NCBI RefSeq assembly: GCF_021209385.1
Contig: NZ_JAJOIL010000022.1
Span: forward strand, 58,264 to 122,263
Length of the DNA stretch: 64,000 nt
Source of the DNA: Seleniivibrio sp.
GTDB lineage: Bacteria; Chrysiogenota; Deferribacteres; Deferribacterales; Geovibrionaceae
Direction: 5' to 3'
Both the position numbers and the translations under genes were made by a program. How positions within the stretch are numbered: position 1 is the stretch's first letter; each line of letters opens with the position of its first letter. The notes beneath the pieces are model-generated. The model was not told the DNA's origin. It saw nothing but the letters and a program-made list of their open reading frames with translations, and ran no database searches. Of the stretch, positions 52,899-61,395 are shown one piece after another.

Positions 52899-53870
52899 AT
52901 GAAGGGTTATGTAACCCTTTTAAACGAAATGAACGGATATATACGCTGGCAGCTGATAAGTTCAGCCATTAAACATCATGTGTTTGACCATATTAAAGAA
53001 TGGACGGTTGCTGGTACAGTTGCAGGAAAACTCGGCGGTCGCACCGACAGAACAGAGATATTTTTGGATGCACTCGTAAGCTGCGGCTATCTGGAAAAAT
53101 GCTGCGGAAGATACAGAAACAGCAGTCTGAGTGCAAGGTATCTGGTTTCTGATTCAGAAACGTATCAGGGCAGACTGGTGCTTTCTCTTGCATCCAGAAG
53201 ACTGTACGGGCTTGACGATATAATGTCGCTTATAGCGGCAAAAGATGCCGCAGTTTTTAATCTAGGCAACGAACCGGTGTGGACAGAGGCGTTTGAAAAC
53301 CTTATCCCTTTTCAGAAAATGGTGGGCTTAAATGCTGTGGAAACTGTTGTTTCCCTTGAGGGACTGAACACCGACGGCAGATTTCTTGATCTTGGCGGTG
53401 GTCCCGGATTTATCGGCATATCCATTCTGGATACTTTTCCGTCAATGTCCATGACGCTTTTTGATCTGCCATCTGTTATTGAAATGGCACAGAAAATTCA
53501 CGGAGACAGGATAAGCTATATTTCAGGGAGTTACTCTAAGGATGATATAGGAAGCGGATACGACCTTATCTGGGCGAGCCGCAGTCTGTATTATGCCGAT
53601 GATCTCCATGCTCTGCTTTGCAAAATTGCGGGCGCTCTGAATGCCGGCGGATATTTTATATCGGTTCACGAAGGACTTTACAACGAAAAAACACAGCCGC
53701 AGGAAGTGATTATCAACAGACTGGGTGTGGCTCTTTCCGGTTCTGACGTTTCCATCAAAATTGGAGAAATTGAGGAAGCAGTAGCCGGAAGCGGCTTGAT
53801 TCTTGTCGGAAGCAGAATATCCGGTGATTCCGGCGGGGAAGCTGACGTAATTATAGCGAGGAAACCATGA
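52899..53870 (+). CDS. SAM-dependent O/C-methyltransferase, acetylserotonin-OMT/BchU-like
   Basis: About 323 aa. The N-terminal helical dimerisation domain ('GYIRWQLISSAIKHHVFDHI', 'FLDALVSCGYLEKCCGRYRNSSLSARYL' region) is followed by a Rossmann methyltransferase fold with 'GRFLDLGGGPGFIGI' and 'YDLIWASRSLYYADD'. The family includes plant-type O-methyltransferases, CrtF and the tetrapyrrole C-20 methyltransferase BchU. I chose ATG 52899, one base after the receptor stop. Its stop overlaps the next ATG (ATGA). It could modify the imported ligand or a made metallophore; the substrate is unknown. Confidence 0.75.
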   Translation: MKGYVTLLNEMNGYIRWQLISSAIKHHVFDHIKEWTVAGTVAGKLGGRTDRTEIFLDALVSCGYLEKCCGRYRNSSLSARYLVSDSETYQGRLVLSLASRRLYGLDDIMSLIAAKDAAVFNLGNEPVWTEAFENLIPFQKMVGLNAVETVVSLEGLNTDGRFLDLGGGPGFIGISILDTFPSMSMTLFDLPSVIEMAQKIHGDRISYISGSYSKDDIGSGYDLIWASRSLYYADDLHALLCKIAGALNAGGYFISVHEGLYNEKTQPQEVIINRLGVALSGSDVSIKIGEIEEAVAGSGLILVGSRISGDSGGEADVIIARKP

Positions 53871-54775
53871 AAATAATTTATACGCTTCTTATAATCGCTG
53901 CTGCTGCATACGGTTACTGCGGTGATAAAATTCTGCTTACCGGAACTGCCGTTTACGAAAGCTGTCCGATGATAATGATGCAGAAAGATCCGGAGTTCGT
54001 CAGGGCAGGATATTCGGCTGAATTTACAGGATGGAACTCGCCCGATCAGTACAGAGTTGCAGTATCTCAGGGGAAATCCGTTTATGTGACAGTGAGCATG
54101 CTTGATTACATGCGCCTTTCAGGGAGAGTAAAGGGAGCGTCGCTGTTATTTGCCGTTGAAAACACACCCATGTGGTTTTTGTCATGCGACAAAGATTTTT
54201 CAATGGAAAACATATCCGGAAAAACAATAGCTCTGCCGTTCAGGGGTGATATGCCGGAGATTCTGCTGGATATGCTCCTCGCCGGAAAAGGCGTTGACAG
54301 AAAGAAGGTCAGAGTGGTCTCCGCCGGAGGACCAGTTTCATCCGCACAGCTTGTTATGACAGGCAGGGCGGATGCCGTTCTTCTTCCCGATCCGATGGCA
54401 TCCACAGCAGAGTCCATGTCATTTCAGGACAGCAGGCTCCGGAAACTGGTTAAAAAAATATCAGTTTACGATGAATGGAACAGAGCTTATCAGAAAAACA
54501 TACCTCTGATTTTCAGCGGCATTGCGGGCTTCAGTACGGACAGCGGGCAGAATTCTCTGTTTCGCAGGCTGTATGTTAAATATGACAGAATATGCAGAGA
54601 CAATCCGGACAGATCAGTTGATGCGTTTATGGAGTATTTTCCTGCTCTGGACAGGAAATCAGCCGAAAAAATAATGAAAAACAGCCGGGTTAAAGTTTCC
54701 GGCGGTTCCATTGAAAACGGCGGAATTAATAAATTCATCGGTCTTATGAAGCGGTATGTTGAAACTGAATATTGA
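53867..54775 (+). CDS. Periplasmic substrate-binding protein (SsuA/ThiY/NMT1-like)
   Basis: A 302-aa protein with a short signal peptide ('LLIIAAAAYGYC') and a type II binding fold ('GKTIALPFRGDMPEILLDMLL', 'LVMTGRADAVLLPDPMAS'). It belongs with the following permease and ATPase genes; all overlap. SsuA/ThiY-like proteins carry sulfonates, pyrimidines or nitrate, but context with a TonB receptor and methyltransferase suggests another ligand. Confidence 0.78.
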   Translation: MKIIYTLLIIAAAAYGYCGDKILLTGTAVYESCPMIMMQKDPEFVRAGYSAEFTGWNSPDQYRVAVSQGKSVYVTVSMLDYMRLSGRVKGASLLFAVENTPMWFLSCDKDFSMENISGKTIALPFRGDMPEILLDMLLAGKGVDRKKVRVVSAGGPVSSAQLVMTGRADAVLLPDPMASTAESMSFQDSRLRKLVKKISVYDEWNRAYQKNIPLIFSGIAGFSTDSGQNSLFRRLYVKYDRICRDNPDRSVDAFMEYFPALDRKSAEKIMKNSRVKVSGGSIENGGINKFIGLMKRYVETEY

Positions 54776-55502
54776 TGTTTCTGCAAGAATTGCCGGGGTG
54801 CTCCTGCTGTTTCTGGTGTGGAAGTCTGCCTCGGCAGGTATGGGAAGTCTGGTCCTTGCCTCGCCGGAAGATTCGTTTCGTGCCGCATGGAGACTTCTGA
54901 ACAATGCGGATTTTGTTGAAACCCATCTTGCCGTTACGATATTCAGAATATCCGTATCAATTATTTCAGGGGTGGTTGCCGGAGTTATTCTGGGAATTCT
55001 CGGAGGGACTCGCAGACATTTTTTTATTTTCGCTGAGCCTTTCAGGAGAGTGCTTACCAGTATCCCTGGTATAGTTGCAGCCGTGCTGGCAATGCTTTGG
55101 TTCGGACTCGGCAGTCTGATGGTCATAGTTCTGAGTACGGTTTTCATCGTCCCCACCGTATATGCCAACGTTGCGGAAGGGATAAGATTAAGCGATGAAA
55201 AATATATACAGGTGGCAGAAGTTTTTCAGATACCTGTTTTTTACCGCGTAACAGATATATATATTCCTGCTGTATACTCAGCTCTCTGCGCTTCCATACT
55301 CATTGTGACAGGCAACTGCGTGCGACTTGTCATCCTCGCGGAAGTGATGGGAACAGAAAGCGGTATCGGTTTTGTGGTATCGGTTTCAAGGGCAAGGCTG
55401 GATATGCCCGTTCTGTACGGCTGCGTGATCATATGTTTCGGGCTGGTCTGGCTGATGGAGTCTGCATCTAAATATCTGCTAAGGAGATGGGGAAGTGTCT
55501 GA
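54756..55502 (+). CDS. SsuC/TauC-like ABC permease
   Basis: A 248-aa, five-to-six-helix permease with the EAA-type loop 'VAEVFQIPVFYRVTDIYIPAVYSAL'. Its ATG lies 20 bp inside the binding-protein gene, and its stop overlaps the ATPase gene. Confidence 0.85.
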   Translation: MLKLNIDVSARIAGVLLLFLVWKSASAGMGSLVLASPEDSFRAAWRLLNNADFVETHLAVTIFRISVSIISGVVAGVILGILGGTRRHFFIFAEPFRRVLTSIPGIVAAVLAMLWFGLGSLMVIVLSTVFIVPTVYANVAEGIRLSDEKYIQVAEVFQIPVFYRVTDIYIPAVYSALCASILIVTGNCVRLVILAEVMGTESGIGFVVSVSRARLDMPVLYGCVIICFGLVWLMESASKYLLRRWGSV

Positions 55503-56088
55503 CGATATCTTAAAGCTTGATAATGTCTCTTTCGGTTACGGAGATAACCGTATACTGAACGGGTTCAGCATGAAGCTCGGAAAGGGTGAGTTTCTCGGTA
55601 TTACAGGCAGAAGCGGAAAGGGTAAAACCAGCCTACTCGGCCTATGCGCCGGACTTCTGAAGCCGGATTCCGGTGAGGTTCTGCGCAATTATGCAAGAGC
55701 GTCTTTCGTTTTTCAGAATTACAGACTTCTGCCATGGAAAACTGTTTCGGAGAATATCGTTTTTCCCCTTAAAGGGAGGGTTCCGGACGATGAGTCATTT
55801 GAAAAAGCTGAAAAGTACATGCGGATGTTTGAAATCGGGGATGCGTGTGATTTAAGACCTTCGCAGATATCCGGCGGCATGGCGCAGAGAACAGCACTTG
55901 CGAGAGCATTGATAAACGAACCTGACATTATTTTTATGGACGAGCCTTTCAGTGCTCTGGACTCAGTTCTGAGGGAAAAAGCAGCAAACCTTGTCCGCTC
56001 TTACTGCGAAGAAAACGGATGCTCACTGATGCTTATTTCCCATTTCAGCAGTGATATCGGCATGTGCGGATCAGTTATTTCCGTTTGA
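55495..56088 (+). CDS. SsuB-like ABC ATPase, short form
   Basis: A 197-aa protein, about 40-60 residues shorter than typical SsuB/TauB because it ends soon after the H-loop ('LMLISHFSSDI'). Walker A 'GRSGKGKT', signature 'ISGGMAQRTALARAL' and Walker B 'IIFMDEPFSALD' are present, so it may work as a minimal nucleotide-binding domain. The start is GTG 55495 after AAGGAG. Its end overlaps the convergent AraC gene by 18 bp. Confidence 0.82.
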   Translation: MSDDILKLDNVSFGYGDNRILNGFSMKLGKGEFLGITGRSGKGKTSLLGLCAGLLKPDSGEVLRNYARASFVFQNYRLLPWKTVSENIVFPLKGRVPDDESFEKAEKYMRMFEIGDACDLRPSQISGGMAQRTALARALINEPDIIFMDEPFSALDSVLREKAANLVRSYCEENGCSLMLISHFSSDIGMCGSVISV

Positions 56089-56964
56089 TCTGCTTCTGAA
56101 ATTTTTAGGAGAGATACCTTTTGCTTTCAGAAAACAGGAATAAAAATGGCTGGATGAACTGAATCCGGTGTTCATAGCTATCTCAGTGATGCTCATATCC
56201 GATTTTGAAAGATAGTTTTCGGCGGTCTTTATTCTTGAATTTCTTATGTAATCGAAAACGCTTGTACCTGTTACGTCCCTGAAAATTCTGTTAAGCTTGG
56301 TGTGACTCACTCCAGCCATGCGTGCCAGTCCGCTCAGAGTGAAGTCGGCTGAGTGGTTTTTCTCTATATAGTCCACTATTTCATAGACCGTGTTCTGTTC
56401 GGTTCCGGTGGTGTTTGCTGAATGTGTCATAAATTCAGAAACCAGAAGATCAACCGCTGCCGATTGCAGATAAGTACAGGCAGTGCCTCCCGAATATTTA
56501 CAGGAGAGCATCCTTCTGCACATAAGCTCCGCTGTTTTTTTGAAGCAGTGAGTTTCCATCCCGTCGGCAAGGGCGGAACCTGTGTCCGAGAGAAGTTCGT
56601 CCATTTTCTCTTCCGAAACTTTTATGATTATGGCTTCCGAAGAAATGTTTTTCTTTAAAATTTTAGAGATTTTTTCGTCACCGGTTTTAAAAGCGTAGGC
56701 GGAACCTTTGGACATGGTTTTTCTGTAAAACCTGTTTTCGGTGAGGATATCAAATAGCCCGTTAAGAACGAATACAAAATTATACACCGATCCGGATTCA
56801 TAATGAAACGAATCAAAAGTTTCATTTGCAGTGATGCTGCTGTGTGTAAAACACATGCCTTTATCAAGATTCATCCTTCTGATGCGCCCGATGGTTTTGT
56901 CATTGTTCGTAACTGTCCACATATTATGCATATCGGAATTGCTTTGCTTTAAGATTGCAGCCAT
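56071..56964 (-). CDS. AraC-family regulator of metallophore uptake (YbtA/PchR-like)
   Basis: About 297 aa. The N-terminal sensor domain ('VYNFVFVLNGLFDILTENRF') is followed by two helix-turn-helix units ('FTLSGLARMAGVSHTKLNRIFRDVTG', 'SITEIAMNTGFSSSSHFYSCFLKAKGISP'). The preferred start is ATG 56964; the track's GTG is four codons earlier. A perfect Fur box overlaps its promoter. By analogy with YbtA and PchR it may bind the metal chelate and activate the nearby TonB/ABC genes, including the YbtPQ-like pair at 57819-61395. Confidence 0.88.
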   Translation of the reverse strand: MAAILKQSNSDMHNMWTVTNNDKTIGRIRRMNLDKGMCFTHSSITANETFDSFHYESGSVYNFVFVLNGLFDILTENRFYRKTMSKGSAYAFKTGDEKISKILKKNISSEAIIIKVSEEKMDELLSDTGSALADGMETHCFKKTAELMCRRMLSCKYSGGTACTYLQSAAVDLLVSEFMTHSANTTGTEQNTVYEIVDYIEKNHSADFTLSGLARMAGVSHTKLNRIFRDVTGTSVFDYIRNSRIKTAENYLSKSDMSITEIAMNTGFSSSSHFYSCFLKAKGISPKNFRSRSNGNN

Positions 56965-56980
56965 TGTAACGTCCACTAAA

Positions 56981-57022
56981 GATAATGATAATCATTATCT
57001 TATTTTCCGTCGGAAAATTCAA
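56981..57022 (-). promoter_or_regulatory. Fur-repressed promoter of the AraC gene
   Basis: On the minus strand, -35 TTGAAT (57017-57022), a 17-bp spacer and -10 GATAAT (56994-56999). The -10 lies in a perfect 19-bp Fur box, GATAATGATAATCATTATC on the plus strand (56981-56999). The spacer and adjacent bases hold a 17-bp palindrome, ATTTTCCG-T-CGGAAAAT (57002-57018), a possible second operator for autoregulation. Confidence 0.85.
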
Positions 57023-57083
57023 GACTAAAAATCCATCCGGCAATCAGACTATTCTTTTGCTTTGCGAAAACTATAATGGAAAT

Positions 57084-57187
57084 AGTGCTGTCTGGGTTAC
57101 TCTGGTTAAAGCTTTCTAGGAAATATACCCCCTGTAGGTATGTTTTTATCAAATCGGGCGGAGTCTTTTGGCGGCTCCGCCTTTTTT
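57084..57187 (+). ncRNA. Candidate small RNA between the Fur box and a strong terminator
   Basis: A plus-strand TATAAT (57072-57077) would start an RNA near 57084. A hairpin ATACC / GGTAT followed by GTTTTT (57125-57147) comes next. A strong terminator, GGCGGAG / CTCCGCC with six T (57157-57187), ends it. No ORF is present, and no plus-strand gene upstream needs this terminator. The -35 region is poor, so this is tentative. Confidence 0.35.
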
Positions 57188-57196
57188 CGTTGTAGG

Positions 57197-57472
57197 TTAC
57201 TGGTTGCTGTCTGGTCTTTTAGGTGGCATTCCGCTGGGCATACATGACAGCGTTGAGTTCATCAGTTTGCAAACGCCTGTAAAGTTCTCTCCGCGCATAC
57301 CTTTAAAACTGCATGCGGTTCCTTCGGTGAGATTGGCACACGCCGTAATCGCCTCTTTCGGAGGAGCGGGAGGTGTGGAACCGTCAGGCGGCTGTGGCGG
57401 ATTGTCCGAAGCTATGGCTGAAAATGAGATGCAGAAGAGTGCTAACATGATAGTAATGAGCGATAATTTCAT
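57197..57472 (-). CDS. Small exported Pro-rich, four-Cys protein of unknown function
   Basis: About 91 aa from ATG 57472 (AAGGAG upstream; the track start is 17 codons early). The signal peptide is 'LITIMLALFCISFSAIA'. The mature protein has a Pro-rich start ('NPPQPPDGSTPPAPPKEA') and four cysteines spaced 'TACANLTEGTACSFKG' and 'GVCKLMNSTLSCMP', likely two disulfides. I recognise the pattern as that of small periplasmic hypothetical proteins but can assign no function. It is monocistronic inside the uptake region. Confidence 0.7.
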   Translation of the reverse strand: MKLSLITIMLALFCISFSAIASDNPPQPPDGSTPPAPPKEAITACANLTEGTACSFKGMRGENFTGVCKLMNSTLSCMPSGMPPKRPDSNQ

Positions 57473-57818
57473 TTTCTTCTCCTTGAAGATCAGTTGAGAG
57501 ATTATATTCCTTTCGGAGAACAAGTTGACTGTTTTTGTTGTGGCTTAATTATGTAAGTATTTTAGCTTTCAATTAATTCATAATTAGCTGATTTAATTTG
57601 CATAAGAATTTCATAGAATTTTTTTACGGAACAACTGTCAGTATAGACAAATAAACCAGCCTCCTTTTGGTTTATGCAGGGCGCATCAGGCAACGGTCAG
57701 CCGGATGCGCTTTTTTTTTACGCTATGGGTTTTCAGGCTATTTATTATCCGCCGTCGGGTAGAATCGCCGCCGGCATAGGTCTAATAATCTCTGTGAACT
57801 AATAAATTCATTACAGGG
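57473..57818. other. Intergenic region before the ABC exporter-fold operon
   Basis: It holds the promoter side of the small exported protein, an AT-rich stretch, and the plus-strand hairpins listed next. I see no other gene. The last 100 bp should hold the promoter of the gene at 57819, but no clear -35/-10 pair or Fur box is visible. Confidence 0.5.
57650..57719 (+). ncRNA. Candidate small RNA or orphan terminator with CCTCC loop
   Basis: A hairpin ATAAACC / GGTTTAT exposes a loop AGCCTCCTTTT, complementary to Shine-Dalgarno sequences. It is followed by the terminator GCGCATC / GATGCGC with nine T (57681-57719). No plus-strand gene lies upstream, so a short transcript that starts near 57650 (TATAGA at 57644) is possible. 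No good -35 box is seen. Confidence 0.35.
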
Positions 57819-59621
57819 ATGTCAATAATGAACACTGAAAAAAAGAAACCGAAACGGGGGCTATGGACTATAATGTCCCCTGTTATGGGTGAAATACGCA
57901 CGGGTGTATTTCTTGGCGGGTTCGCCTCCGCTGTTTCCATAGTCTCTCTGGTGCTGATAGCCTATTCCGTTTCATCCATAGCAGGTGAAAAACCTCTGGT
58001 ATGGCTTGATCTTTCCGTAAAATCGGCTGTGATACTTCTCATAATAACGACCGCTGCCGCATACATATCCAGAAGCATGGGGTTCAGAACGTCCCATCTT
58101 GCCGCGTTTCGCCTTGAAGAGATTTTGCGGACGGAAATATCAGCCCATCTTTCACGCGTTCCGCTTGGATATGTCATAAATAACGGCTCCGGCGCTCTGA
58201 AAAAAGTCATGCTTGACGACGTTAAAAATCTTCATGCGTTTGTTGCCGACACGACACCGTTCATAGGCAGAAGCTCCGTGGCACCTGTCGTGTCTATGCT
58301 GGTCATGTTCATCATAGACTGGCGGCTGGCGCTTGTTTCATTGTCGGTGCTGGTTGTGGGGGCGGCTCTGCTTTATACGGTGATGCGTGATTCCGTTGAA
58401 CTCAGGAAAATGTACGACAAAAGTCAGGAGAGCGTTAACGCCGCTGTCATAGAATACGTTCAGGCTATGCCCGTGGTCAGGATATTCGACGACGGCACCA
58501 GTTCGTTCCGCAGATTCGGCGAGGCGCTTGAAAACTACCGCGTAGTTCTCAAAAAATGGATAACAGTGACAGGTGTTCCGGCGAAGCTTGGCATGATGGT
58601 TTTAAGCCCGCTTCCGACCATTCTGGCTGTGACGGCGGCGGGAATATGGCTGATGAGCAGGGGCTCTCTGGACATGTTCAGCCTTGTTGCGTCCATACTT
58701 TTGAGCACCGGAATGTCAGATGCAATGATGCCCCTTATGTGGATATCAAATTTCATAAAAAAATCCGAAGCCAGCGCTTTGCGCATACAGGATCTGATGA
58801 GCGTTCCGGAGCTTTTGGAGACGCAAAATCCGCAAAACCCGAAAGATTCGTCTGTGGAGTTTGACAACGTGTCGTTCCGTTATGAGAACAGAGAGGCTTA
58901 TGCGCTGAAAAACGTAAGCTTTAAGGTTCCGGCGGGTACGGTGACAGCCCTTGTGGGTCCGTCCGGAGCTGGAAAAAGCACCGTTGCCAAGCTGATACCC
59001 AGATTCTGGGATGTTGATCAGGGCTGTATCAGAGTTGGCGGAGAGGACGTACGCGAAATTTCCACGGAAACGCTTATGCAGACGGTTTCGTTTGTTTTTC
59101 AGGATACTTTCCTTTTCAACGACACGCTGAAAGAGAACATCCGCATGGCAAATCCGTCAGCCACCGACGATGAAGTGGTGAGTGCGGCAAAGTCTGCGCA
59201 GATACACGACTTCATCATGTCACTGCCGGAGGACTATTCCACCATGGCAGGTGACAGAGGCGTCCGGCTTTCGGGCGGGCAGAAACAGCGCATCACAATT
59301 GCGAGAGCGATACTGCACAACTCCCCCATCGTGGTTCTGGATGAGGCGACAGCGTTTGCCGATCCGGAGAACGAAGAGGAGATAATCAAGGCGCTTGCCA
59401 TGCTTATGAAGAACAAAACGGTGATAGTTATTGCTCACAGGCTTTCAAGCATTAAGGACGCGGATCAGATAGTTGTGTTCGACGGCGGAGAGGCTGTTGA
59501 AAAAGGGCGTCATGACTACCTTGTGAATCTTGGCGGAGTATATGCGCGTCTCTGGCGCAGTTATGAAAACGCGCAGGCGTGGGATCTGCACAGGAACGGA
59601 GGCGGCAATGGAAGCAAATAA
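57819..59621 (+). CDS. ABC transporter TMD-NBD half-transporter 1 (IrtA/YbtP-like)
   Basis: A 600-aa protein with six transmembrane helices (residues 25-310) and a nucleotide-binding domain ('GPSGAGKST', 'LSGGQKQRITIARAIL', 'IVVLDEATAFAD'). Such exporter-fold pairs import siderophores in Yersinia (YbtPQ) and mycobacteria (IrtAB). The nearby TonB receptors, Fur-controlled AraC gene and RhtX-like MFS support uptake here, but an efflux role cannot be excluded. The start may be ATG 57819 or 57828. It overlaps the next gene by 14 bp, so a heterodimer is expected. Confidence 0.82.
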   Translation: MSIMNTEKKKPKRGLWTIMSPVMGEIRTGVFLGGFASAVSIVSLVLIAYSVSSIAGEKPLVWLDLSVKSAVILLIITTAAAYISRSMGFRTSHLAAFRLEEILRTEISAHLSRVPLGYVINNGSGALKKVMLDDVKNLHAFVADTTPFIGRSSVAPVVSMLVMFIIDWRLALVSLSVLVVGAALLYTVMRDSVELRKMYDKSQESVNAAVIEYVQAMPVVRIFDDGTSSFRRFGEALENYRVVLKKWITVTGVPAKLGMMVLSPLPTILAVTAAGIWLMSRGSLDMFSLVASILLSTGMSDAMMPLMWISNFIKKSEASALRIQDLMSVPELLETQNPQNPKDSSVEFDNVSFRYENREAYALKNVSFKVPAGTVTALVGPSGAGKSTVAKLIPRFWDVDQGCIRVGGEDVREISTETLMQTVSFVFQDTFLFNDTLKENIRMANPSATDDEVVSAAKSAQIHDFIMSLPEDYSTMAGDRGVRLSGGQKQRITIARAILHNSPIVVLDEATAFADPENEEEIIKALAMLMKNKTVIVIAHRLSSIKDADQIVVFDGGEAVEKGRHDYLVNLGGVYARLWRSYENAQAWDLHRNGGGNGSK

Positions 59622-61395
59622 CAGATTTCTCACAGTTTACGAAACATATAAAGAAGCACAGCAGATATGCGGTGCGCAGGCTCCGAAATACCGCAGAAGC
59701 GTGAAACTCTTCATTATTGCCTTTACGGCGCAGGGGTTTTCTTTCGTGTGTTTTCTGCCTCTGATGTTTAACCTTTTCTCGGAAAAAGGCAATTACGATA
59801 AAGCGTGGCTCTGGCTTGGGCTTATGGCTCTGTGTATGGCTGTTGAGGTTGCATGCCGCTGGTTCGCACATAATTTCGATTATTCCGGCACAATTGTCGA
59901 GGTTACGCACAGCCTGCGGAGCAAGCTGGGCGCAAAACTCCGGTTCATGTCCCTTGAAAAGCTATACAAATACCGCACAGGAGATCTGAATTCGGTGTTT
60001 TCGGCTAACGTTGACGAATCTGTCATGCATATCGGTGTGATAGGTTCGCTCCTCATACAGATAATCCTTGTTCCTCTGCTGGTGATAATAGCAACATTCG
60101 TGGTGGACTGGCGGCTGGGGCTTGCGATGGTAATCATAATGCCGCTCGGCATACCGATTTATAAATGGCGCAGGAGGACAAACCGCGAGGAAAAATATGA
60201 GACAGTTCAGGCTCACGCTGACGTTGAATCAGATATCATCGAATACACTCAGGGGCTTACCGTTTTAAGAGCAGTAAACTGTACCGGCGCCAAGGCTCAC
60301 AGGCTTCAGACGTCAGTAAAAAAACTGAGAAGAGTTCAGTCTGAGGGACTTGTCAAAGGTTCAGTTCCCTCTATGCTCCTGACCTCGCTGGTTGAACTGG
60401 GACTTCTTGCGATACTTATTCTGGGCGGTTTTTTCGTTAAAAGCGGAAGTCTGCATGTGTACGTTCTGGCGGGACTTCTGATAGCTGTTGCGCGTTTTGC
60501 GGAACCCATAGCTCTTTACATCAACGTCACCACGGTTTTCGACACAGTGCAGTCTGCTTTTGAAAGGATACGTTCCGTTCTGGGTGCAAAAGAACTCTCT
60601 GTCATTGAGGGCGATAAAACGCCGGAAGGATATGATATCGAATTCAAAAACGTTACCTTTGCATACGACGGCGAGGAGAAACCCGCAGTTGAAAGGGTTA
60701 GTTTCAAAATTCCGTACCGCTCACTTACAGCTGTTGTGGGACCCTCCGGTTCCGGTAAAACAACTATAACAAAGCTCATAATGCGCTATGGCGACCAGTC
60801 GGAAGGCGTTATAACATTCGGCGGCGCTGATATCCGCACCATGGAGCAGTCCGCTCTGATGAAAAATATATCCGTTGTCTTTCAGGACATCTATCTGTTT
60901 GACGACACCATTATTAACAACATCCGCATGGGCAGACCCGAAGCCACTGACGAAGAGGTCAGGCGCGCGGCTGACGCGGCATACTGCCATGAGTTCATAA
61001 CCAGACTTCCCGATGGTTACTACACCAGAGTGGGGGACATAGGCGGAAGTCTTTCCGGCGGCGAACGCCAGCGTATCAGCATTGCCAGAGCAATTCTGAA
61101 AGATGCACCTGTGGTTATACTGGACGAACCGACCGCTGCTCTGGACACGGAGAGCGAAGAGGCTGTTCAGAAAGCGGTTGACGTTCTTGTCCGCAACAGG
61201 ACAGTGATAGTGATAGCCCACAGGCTTTCAACCATAAAGGCTGCCGACACCATTCTTGTTGTTGAAAACGGCAGAGTGGCGGAACATGGAACCCACGAAC
61301 AGCTTATTGCACAAAAGGGCAGATATGCAGACATGTGGGAAGCACAGCAGAGGAGCAAGAATTGGAATCTTGCTTCGGGAGATATCAATGGATAA
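59608..61395 (+). CDS. ABC transporter TMD-NBD half-transporter 2 (IrtB/YbtQ-like)
   Basis: About 595 aa from ATG 59608 with GGAGGCG upstream; the track start is 26 codons early. Six helices are followed by a nucleotide-binding domain with 'GPSGSGKTT', 'LSGGERQRISIARAIL' and 'VVILDEPTAALD'. It is the partner of the preceding half-transporter. Its end overlaps the MFS gene. Confidence 0.85.
   Translation: MEANNRFLTVYETYKEAQQICGAQAPKYRRSVKLFIIAFTAQGFSFVCFLPLMFNLFSEKGNYDKAWLWLGLMALCMAVEVACRWFAHNFDYSGTIVEVTHSLRSKLGAKLRFMSLEKLYKYRTGDLNSVFSANVDESVMHIGVIGSLLIQIILVPLLVIIATFVVDWRLGLAMVIIMPLGIPIYKWRRRTNREEKYETVQAHADVESDIIEYTQGLTVLRAVNCTGAKAHRLQTSVKKLRRVQSEGLVKGSVPSMLLTSLVELGLLAILILGGFFVKSGSLHVYVLAGLLIAVARFAEPIALYINVTTVFDTVQSAFERIRSVLGAKELSVIEGDKTPEGYDIEFKNVTFAYDGEEKPAVERVSFKIPYRSLTAVVGPSGSGKTTITKLIMRYGDQSEGVITFGGADIRTMEQSALMKNISVVFQDIYLFDDTIINNIRMGRPEATDEEVRRAADAAYCHEFITRLPDGYYTRVGDIGGSLSGGERQRISIARAILKDAPVVILDEPTAALDTESEEAVQKAVDVLVRNRTVIVIAHRLSTIKAADTILVVENGRVAEHGTHEQLIAQKGRYADMWEAQQRSKNWNLASGDING

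Noticed and set aside
53867-56088. Sulfonate (ssuABC) or nitrate transport as a firm call
   Set aside because: Only family-level similarity is visible; the TonB receptor and methyltransferase context does not fit sulfonate use and no desulfonation gene is present.
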